10,412 bases of DNA from contig JAFACJ010000010.1 of assembly GCA_023425615.1 (NCBI GenBank), forward strand, positions 1 to 10,412, written 5' to 3'. This DNA is from Actinomycetes bacterium (GTDB lineage: Bacteria > Actinomycetota > Actinomycetes > Streptosporangiales > Streptosporangiaceae). This document shows, piece after piece, positions 5,713-10,412 of this stretch. Numbering within the stretch: position 1 is the first letter of the stretch; each line of letters starts with the position of its first letter. The notes beneath the pieces were generated by a model. It searched no databases, was not told where the DNA came from, and saw only the letters and a program-made list of their open reading frames with translations. The position numbers and the translations under genes were made by a program.

Positions 5713-6821
5713 CAGTCGGCGGGGCCCTGCCAGACCTTCAGGTCGATGGTCAGGTAGTCATCGTCGATGTCCTTGATGGTGATGACGCCGAGGAGGCCGC
5801 TCTTGGTGTAGACGCACCGGAGCGATCCCCTGGAGGCCGAGGTCAGGCCGCCCGTGATGTAGCGGGTGTCGGCGTGGCAGGTGGCGTAGTCGCCGGTCCG
5901 GCCGGCGTCGATCCAGGAGCAGGACACCCCTCCCGACGCCTCGGAAGGACGTGGGATATCGCGGTGGGGCGTAGGGGTTCGGCCGCCGTGGCGCGGCGGG
6001 GAAGGTGCGGACGGGATCGGGACCCGCGGGCGGGGAGAGGGGCGGCGTGGGCGGGTAGTCGTGGTAGCCGTGCACCACGTAGGTGAGCCGGTCGGGCAGC
6101 CATTCCGCGGACGTCGGGGCCGGACCGTCGGTGAGCTCGTTGAGAAGCCGCTGCGTGGTGGGCCTGTCGGCGGGGTCCTTCGCCAGGCGGCGCCGGATGA
6201 GGGGCGCGAGCTCGGAGGGCAGCCGTCGAGCCGCGGCTCCTCCTGGACGATGCGGTACATGACGGCCTGGGCCGGCCCGTCCCCGAAGGCGCTGCGCCCG
6301 GTCGCGGCGAAGAAGAGCAGCGCACCGAACGCGAAGACGTCGAGCGCGGGCGCGGGCTCCGCACCGCGGATCTGCTCGGGCGCCATGAACTGGGGCGAGC
6401 CGACCAGCCCGCTGGCGCGGGTGAGCGGCGTGGCGTCGGCGGCGCGGGCGATGCCGAAGTCGATGACGCGCGGCCCACCGGCGGCCAGGACCCGCAAGGT
6501 GGCGGGCGGCAGCGGCCCCGACTCGTGGACGGCCGTCGCCAGCCAGGGTGCCGCCCCGGTGAGGTCGGCGTCGATGACGGGCGCGGTGTAGAGGTTCTGG
6601 ACGCGCTGCGCCGCGGCGACCTCCTGGGCGAACCGGCGCCGGAACTCCGGGTCGTCGGCGAACTCCGGCCGCACCACCTTGATGGCGAGCCGCCGCCCGC
6701 TCTGCGTGGTGGCCAGGTACACCCGCCCCATCCCGCCCGCCCCGAGCCGCGCGACGATCCGGTATCCGCCGATCACACGGGGGTCGTCGCCGGAGAGGGG
6801 TTCGTAGACCGGCTCCTGCAC
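5712..6821 (-). pseudogene. Ser/Thr protein kinase gene, damaged (no catalytic loop, frame changes)
   Basis: Remains of a membrane-bound Hanks-type kinase. From GTG 6821 the frame encodes the glycine loop (LGAGGMGRVYLA, 26-37), AIK with K48, the alpha-C glutamate E67, then DFG (D121-G123), the activation segment GSPQFMAPE (141-149) and LDVFAFGALLFFAATGRSAF. K48 and DFG are only 73 residues apart, where about 120-130 is normal, and the whole HRDLKPxN catalytic loop is absent. The gaps appear to be near 6530 (after WLATA) and near 6477 (LAAG joined to GPRVIDFG), both in frame. At about 6222-6224 one base seems missing: the next frame over continues as LPSELAPLIRRRLAKDPADR and runs to YAPPRYPTSFRG. 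Near 5935-5945 coding returns to the first frame as SCSWIDAGRTGDYATCHADT and ends KVWQGPAD, an extracellular-looking domain, with no transmembrane helix left. Catalysis is impossible as written. An alternative is sequence error. The start lies 16 bases after the upstream gene, so they were probably one operon. Confidence 0.75.
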
Positions 6822-6837
6822 GGGATGATCATAGGAC

Positions 6838-7782
6838 TCACGGGTCGGGGGAACGAGAGTGCCCGGCGGGGAGGTACGAGAGCAGTTCCTGGAGCAGCTT
6901 GTGGTCCTTCTTCTCCTGCCTGTAGCGGCCGAACCACAGGAGTAGGGGAGCGACGCACTCGGTGCCGACGCCGTCGAGCAGCGTCGCGTACATCGCGGGA
7001 GTCTGGTCGTAAGGCAGTCGGCCGCGCCGGTCGACGATCCGGCTGAGCTGGTCCGGGGTGTGCAGGGAGTGGACGAGGAGATCGTCGCCTCCCGCCGCGC
7101 AGTCCTCCTCGACCCAGCCGGTCTCCGACGGCATGAGGAACGAGACGGCCACCCGCTGACGCAGAGGCCCGTCACGGTAGTCCGCGAGAGCCGCGCGTAT
7201 CTGCGCGTACTCGTCGTCGGAGCAGACGGCTATACGGGTGCGGATCCGGGCCAGGACGTCCAGCGGCGGGTTGTAGGAGTCGTGTGGCTTGTCGTCCGGG
7301 CGGCGACGGCGCACGTACGCCACCCGGTGGTCGATGTCCTCGGCGACCAGGCCGCCGATCTCGGCACCGGCGCGGGCCGCGAAGACCAGGCCATGCTGGG
7401 CGATCCACGCGTCGGCGAAGTCCCGCATCTTGCGTTCGCGGGTCCATCCGCCGCTCTGGTGGACGGCGAAGGCCACCGCCGCCACACCGAGCGGAGTCAC
7501 CTCCGCGTCGCGGTGGGGGGCGCCGATCTCTTCACGGATGTAGCGGTTCCCCGCCTCCCTGACCTCGGCGTCGCCATGGCGGTGGTCGAGTATGCGGAAG
7601 ACGCCGTGACGGTGCTCGCTCAGGAACGCCCGGACGTCGCCTGCCGGGTCGGCGCTCACCTTGACCTTCGGGCCGGGGACGCCGCCGCGCCTCCGGTGCA
7701 GGTGCTTGCGCCACGACGCGGGGAACACGAAGACGTCCTCGGCAGGGGCGTCGTCCTGGTAGTAGCGGGCATCCCTGACCAT
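6838..7782 (-). CDS. Hypothetical cytoplasmic protein (314 aa), possibly DUF4132/MolR-related
   Basis: I do not recognise this protein firmly. It has 314 residues, no signal peptide and no clear membrane helix. Near the N terminus is a basic patch (WRKHLHRRRGGVPGPKVKVSADP, split here by me at residues about 23-46), followed by helical segments containing LGVAAVAFAVHQSGG, FADAWIAQHGLVFAARAG and LLWFGRYRQEKKDHKLLQELL. The pattern of degenerate helical repeats with WRxxLxPRRGG near the start recalls the N-terminal part of large actinobacterial DUF4132/MolR-type proteins, which usually exceed 900 residues; if so this copy is short. That link is a weak resemblance. The ATG at 7782 is preferred over the TTG at 7791; Shine-Dalgarno signals are weak for both (GAGG only three bases before the ATG). 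It sits directly before the kinase gene, and similar hypothetical-plus-kinase pairs are common, but no role follows from that. Confidence 0.65.
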   Translation of the reverse strand: MVRDARYYQDDAPAEDVFVFPASWRKHLHRRRGGVPGPKVKVSADPAGDVRAFLSEHRHGVFRILDHRHGDAEVREAGNRYIREEIGAPHRDAEVTPLGVAAVAFAVHQSGGWTRERKMRDFADAWIAQHGLVFAARAGAEIGGLVAEDIDHRVAYVRRRRPDDKPHDSYNPPLDVLARIRTRIAVCSDDEYAQIRAALADYRDGPLRQRVAVSFLMPSETGWVEEDCAAGGDDLLVHSLHTPDQLSRIVDRRGRLPYDQTPAMYATLLDGVGTECVAPLLLWFGRYRQEKKDHKLLQELLSYLPAGHSRSPDP

Positions 7783-7887
7783 CAGCCTCAACCCCGGTAG
7801 GTCGGCGCCAGTGCGACGCGATCACCCTAACGACGTGTGGACGTGAGAGGCTCTCGGACAGGAAGAGATGATCGAAAAGGAGGCAGT
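7783..7887. promoter_or_regulatory. Divergent promoter region before the second TetR gene
   Basis: This 105-base gap separates divergent starts at 7782 (minus) and 7888 (plus), so it should hold both promoters and probably the TetR operator. A short inverted repeat GAGAG-G-CTCTC (7845-7855) lies 33 bases before the TetR start, and TAGGGT on the minus strand (7824-7829) fits TANNNT for the leftward gene. Both are short matches and may be chance. Confidence 0.35.
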
Positions 7888-8520
7888 GTGTCGGCCACTC
7901 CGCCGTTTCTGGGTCGGCCGGTCGGCGCCAAGGGCGAGGAGACCAGGCAGAGGATCATCGCGGCGGCGATGCGCTGTGTGGCCGAGGTCGGCTACTCGCG
8001 GGCGACCATCCGCCAGATCGCGAGCGCGGCGCAGATCACCAGCGCCAGCCTCTACCACTACTTTCCCCATAAGTCCGAGCTCATCAAGGCCACGTTCCTG
8101 GAGCTCTCGGAGGTCACGGTGCCACGGCTGGCGGAGGCCGCGGACCGGGTGGACGGCGTCCTGAACAAGCTGATGGCCGTCTTCGACGAGAGCGAGCAGA
8201 TCATGCGCGACTATCCCTTCGCCGCGGCGTTCGACCGCGCGATCAGGGTGGAGAGCGCCGAGCATCTTCATCTGGCCGAGAACAGCGACACGGTCTTCAC
8301 CGCGCTGCGTGACGTGGTCGCCGGGATCATCGAGCAGGCCGGACGGGAGGGGGCTCTGGGGAAGGACGCCGACGCCGAGAGCGCCTCGAACGCGATTTAC
8401 GCCCTCCTGCGCGGGCTCTACGAGCACGCGGCCACGGAGCCGGAGGAGTACCACGCCACCATGCACGCGCTGAAACTGCTCATCCAAGGCAGGCTCTTCG
8501 ACTACGCGAAACTGGCCTGA
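7888..8520 (+). CDS. TetR/AcrR family transcriptional regulator
   Basis: A 210-residue repressor. The DNA-binding domain reads GEETRQRIIAAAMRCVAEVG (16-35), then YSRATIRQIASAAQITSASL (36-55, helix-turn-helix) and YHYFPHKSELIKATF. The C-terminal domain is helical with many acidic residues (DRAIRVESAEHLHLAENSDT) and ends LIQGRLFDYAKLA. The GTG at 7888 is chosen because AAGGAGG lies four bases upstream at 7877-7883; an ORF extension to 7837 lacks such a site and adds a charged, non-family-like N terminus. It is convergent with the P450/NTF2/Rieske operon and divergent from the 314-residue gene. Regulation of the oxygenase operon is possible by proximity but not shown; the promoter of that operon is outside the window. 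The ligand is unknown. Confidence 0.9.
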   Translation: MSATPPFLGRPVGAKGEETRQRIIAAAMRCVAEVGYSRATIRQIASAAQITSASLYHYFPHKSELIKATFLELSEVTVPRLAEAADRVDGVLNKLMAVFDESEQIMRDYPFAAAFDRAIRVESAEHLHLAENSDTVFTALRDVVAGIIEQAGREGALGKDADAESASNAIYALLRGLYEHAATEPEEYHATMHALKLLIQGRLFDYAKLA

Positions 8521-8561
8521 GTCCCGTCTCCAAGCCCGCGGGAAGCCGGTGAGAACGGGAC
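8521..8561. terminator. Stem-loop between convergent tetR and P450 genes
   Basis: GTCCCGT (8521-8527) pairs with ACGGGAC (8555-8561), and CTC (8528-8530) with GAG (8551-8553) after a one-base bulge, giving a ten-pair stem. The loop holds a further CCCGCGGG palindrome. It starts immediately after the TetR stop and ends 12 bases before the P450 stop, fitting a bidirectional terminator. Confidence 0.5.
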
Positions 8562-8572
8562 CCAGGGTGTGG

Positions 8573-9144
8573 TCACGCGAGGCTGAACCGGATGTGGAGC
8601 TTGGTGAGGCCGCGGAGGATGAACGTCGGCAGGTACTTGTAGCGGCGGTCGCCCGGAGGGCCGTGTTCGGCCTCGTCTATCCAGAGGTCGGAGGTGCGGT
8701 CCAGGAGCCGCTGGAGGCTGACGAGGGCCTCGGCGCGGGCCAGGGGGGCGCCCGGGCAGGCGTGGACGCCTCGGCCGAACGCTACGTGGCTGCGTGCGTT
8801 GCCGCGTTCGATGTCGAACACGTCGGGTTCGGGGAACTTGCGGGGGTCGCGGTTGAGCGCGGCGTTGAGCAGCATCACCGTGGTGCCCGCCGGGAGGTCG
8901 ACGCCGCCGACGGTGACCGGGACCTTGGACAGGCGGAAGTCGCCGCGGATCGGGCTCTCGTAGCGCCTCGATGAAGCCGGGAAGCAAGCCGCGGTCGGCG
9001 CGCAGCCGCGCCTGGAGGGCGGGATCCTCGGCGATGAGTTTCACGGCCGTGCGGGCACTCGTCACGCAGTGCGGCGAGGTAGGAGTACGGGTCGCGTAGG
9101 AGTTCGTCGTCAGTGAAGAAGTCGGCGGAGTCGAGGTCGGTCAT
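8573..9144 (-). pseudogene. Cytochrome P450 gene with large internal deletion and two frame changes
   Basis: P450s use a heme-thiolate to insert oxygen into a substrate. Three segments in three frames are recognisable. (a) From ATG 9144 (GGAG eight bases upstream; a GTG at 9153 is alternative): MTDLDSADFFTDDELLRDPY then SYLAALRDEC, a normal P450 N terminus. (b) From about 9065: ARTAVKLIAEDPALQARLRA then DRGLLPGFIEALR, the region from after the I-helix to the K-helix ExxR. (c) From about 8950: ESPIRGDFRLSKVPVTVGG, DLPAGTTVMLLNAA, then the heme-binding loop HVAFGRGVHACPGAPLARAE with its cysteine, ending KLHIRFSLA. Between (a) and (b) about 200 residues (helices B to I, including the oxygen-binding AGxxT) are absent. 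Between (b) and (c), the usual ALRYESP appears as CTACGAGAGC, which a five-base loss between two TACG copies would explain. The total is about 190 codons instead of about 400. The product cannot be functional as written. It is coupled to the NTF2-like gene upstream. Confidence 0.82.
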
Positions 9145-9149
9145 GCCGC

Positions 9150-9620
9150 TCACTCCGAGATCTGAACGTCGTCGTACGCCTTGAGCATGTCGCCTTCGGG
9201 CAGCGCCATCTGGAGGTAGACGTCGATGTGCCGGATCCCGCCTTCGTCATCGAACTCATAGACGGACACGGAGTTGACGACGTTGCTGTAGTCGCCCACC
9301 TTGCTGCGCTCCTCCAGTTCGAGGAACACCAGGCCGTGGCTCTCGGTGATCCGCTTGAACGAGCACTCCCACTCCGAGGAGGTCGCCCAGGCCGTCAGGA
9401 AGTCCACGTACTCCTTCCAGTCCATCTCCTCCTTGAAGGGGCCTACGCGGCTGAACTCGGCGACGGCGACCAGTTCGGCCAGCGGCGCCCAGCTCTCGGT
9501 GGAGAAGCCGGGCTGCTTCGCGGCGTCGACGAGGCGCTTGGTGACCAGGCTGTACTCCAGCACCTTGCGCGCGAGGCCGGTGTGCTCTTCGAGGACTTCG
9601 GTGATCTCCCTCAGGGCCAT
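9150..9620 (-). CDS. NTF2/SnoaL-fold protein (156 aa)
   Basis: A small alpha+beta cone-fold protein. The visible pattern suits the NTF2-like superfamily: N-terminal helices (REITEVLEEHTGLARKVLEY), W-x-PLAELVAVAEFSRVGPF at about 42-60, a helix EYVDFLTAWATSSEWECSF, then strands ITESHGLVFLELEERS, NSVSVYEFDDEGGIRHIDVYL. It is 156 residues, somewhat shorter than the beta subunits of ring-hydroxylating oxygenases (about 160-190), which share this fold; a beta-subunit-like or isomerase/cyclase-like role are both possible. The ATG at 9620 is chosen for GAGG eight bases upstream and family-like length; the frame is open further up only as antisense-style sequence. The Rieske gene stops five bases before this start, and its own TGA overlaps the GTGA at the P450 start, so all three genes are one transcription unit. 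Confidence 0.78.
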   Translation of the reverse strand: MALREITEVLEEHTGLARKVLEYSLVTKRLVDAAKQPGFSTESWAPLAELVAVAEFSRVGPFKEEMDWKEYVDFLTAWATSSEWECSFKRITESHGLVFLELEERSKVGDYSNVVNSVSVYEFDDEGGIRHIDVYLQMALPEGDMLKAYDDVQISE

Positions 9621-9625
9621 GCGTC

Positions 9626-10412
9626 CTACCTCTTCTCTTCCGCGAGGTACCTGTCCACGATCGAGTGGTAGTGGGCGATGACGGCTTCCTCGTCCACCAG
9701 AGACAGGTGCTTGAGGGCCTTGTTGCGCAGGCCGATCTGCTGGCGCGGCATCTGCTCGTAGTCCTGCTGGAGGGCGAGGAAGTAGTCGTAGCTGCCCGGC
9801 ACCTCGACTTCGACCAGCTCCGCACGGAACGCCTCCCGGTGCTCCGGGGCCAGCCACATGTAGCTGCTCACGTGCCAGATGCACTTGTTGGGGTCGCCGT
9901 CAGGGTGCGGCGTGGACATGATGACGTGCGCCTCTCCGGCCCGGATCGTCATGAAGAAGTTCGGGAAGAGCACCCAACCGTGGTTGTCGCTCATCTGGGC
10001 GTCGGTCAGCGCGCTCACGTCCAGGCCCATGCCGGTCAAGGTGTCGCGGGTGGCCTGCTGGAGGAGGGTGCGGGCGGTGACTCCTTCGGGGAACTCCAGC
10101 TTTCCGTCCGCGTCACGGTGGGTGTCGACGAGTTCCTCGAAGCGCGGCAGCACTCCTACCACCGTGGGGAAGGTCGCCGGAAGCGCCCTGATCCCCTCGA
10201 CCTGCTGCTCCGGCCCGAAGTTCACCGCGTTCGCCACCTCGAAGGGCGCGACGGACACGCTGTGGTGTTCGGAGAAGCGGTAGCGGGTGGTGGACGGGTC
10301 GATCGTGAGCACCTGGAGGAGCTCGGGGTGGATGCCGTTGATGTGGTAGCCCTCCTGGAAGGCGTCCATGACGACCTTCCAGTTGCAGTCCAGCGCCTCG
10401 CGGACGTTCATG
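9626..10412 (-). CDS. Rieske non-heme iron oxygenase alpha subunit, catalytic domain (5' partial)
   Basis: The C-terminal 261 residues of a Rieske-type ring-hydroxylating oxygenase, which uses electrons passed through a [2Fe-2S] cluster to activate oxygen at a mononuclear iron. Counting from the ATG at 10411: NWKVVMDAFQEGYHINGIHPE (10-30) carries the bridging D16 and iron-ligand histidines H23 and H28 (H-x4-H); the third ligand is probably D217 in LQQDYEQM. The core SRPBCC strands NHGWVLFPNFFMTI and CIWHVSSYMWLAP are present, and the C terminus (VDEEAVIAHYHSIVDRYLAE) is typical. The Cys-His/Cys-His Rieske motif is not in the window, so the real start lies beyond the right edge; full-length proteins are about 400-450 residues. 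The substrate is not evident; steroid, terpenoid or aromatic substrates are all possible. A ferredoxin or reductase partner is not in view. Confidence 0.9.
   Translation of the reverse strand, partial: MNVREALDCNWKVVMDAFQEGYHINGIHPELLQVLTIDPSTTRYRFSEHHSVSVAPFEVANAVNFGPEQQVEGIRALPATFPTVVGVLPRFEELVDTHRDADGKLEFPEGVTARTLLQQATRDTLTGMGLDVSALTDAQMSDNHGWVLFPNFFMTIRAGEAHVIMSTPHPDGDPNKCIWHVSSYMWLAPEHREAFRAELVEVEVPGSYDYFLALQQDYEQMPRQQIGLRNKALKHLSLVDEEAVIAHYHSIVDRYLAEEKR

Noticed and set aside
6215..6230. Programmed ribosomal frameshift in the kinase gene
   Set aside because: There is no slippery heptamer, and the gene also lacks its catalytic loop and membrane helix, so damage or sequence error explains it better.
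7060..7800. Open frame of 246 codons on the plus strand
   Set aside because: It is the complement of the 314-residue gene, with low-complexity Val/Arg/Asp composition and no ribosome-binding site; the minus frame has a more protein-like make-up.
9621..9884. Extended start for the NTF2-like gene giving 244 residues
   Set aside because: The extra N-terminal part overlaps the Rieske gene in another frame and is Arg/Pro/Gly-rich; the ATG at 9620 has a ribosome-binding site.
3..10412. Defence system, phage or mobile-element cargo
   Set aside because: No nuclease, helicase, toxin-antitoxin, integrase, transposase or terminal repeats were found; the gene content is metabolic and regulatory.

Overview
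The window is about 70% G+C, has G/C-ending codons throughout, frequent GTG starts and purine-rich Shine-Dalgarno sites. This points to a high-GC actinomycete, most likely of the Streptosporangiales/Thermomonosporaceae type. That placement is inferred from gene content and style, not from a marker gene. I see no rRNA, tRNA, CRISPR array, transposase or integrase.

Layout. (1) Positions 3-3355, plus strand: three tightly packed genes for an acyl-CoA dehydrogenase (5' end outside the window), a fused MaoC / zinc-ribbon-OB (DUF35) / MaoC protein, and an Ltp2-type thiolase-fold protein. Together they look like the last steps of steroid (cholesterol) side-chain degradation: dehydrogenation, hydration and retro-aldol cleavage of a short branched acyl-CoA (ChsE, ChsH1-ChsH2, Ltp2). 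The two hydratase subunits and the DUF35 aldolase-partner domain lie on one polypeptide. A perfect 11-bp hairpin ends the operon. (2) 3391-4991: a 49-residue hypothetical protein (minus), a two-helix membrane protein with a repeated LPGLPDLP motif (plus), and a TetR regulator (plus) that follows it directly. (3) 5055-7782, minus: a small secreted protein made of three 48-residue repeats, a badly damaged PASTA-less Ser/Thr kinase gene with no catalytic loop, and a 314-residue cytoplasmic hypothetical protein just upstream of the kinase. (4) 7888-8520, plus: a second TetR regulator. (5) 8573-10412, minus: an operon of a Rieske oxygenase alpha subunit (5' end outside the window), an NTF2/SnoaL-fold protein and a cytochrome P450 gene that has lost roughly half its length and is split over three frames.

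The most interesting intact system is the fused hydratase-aldolase cassette at the left. The most unusual pattern is that two unrelated genes on the right, the kinase and the P450, carry several internal deletions and frame changes while the genes between and beside them read cleanly. This is either real decay or a local sequence/assembly fault; the sequence alone does not decide which.
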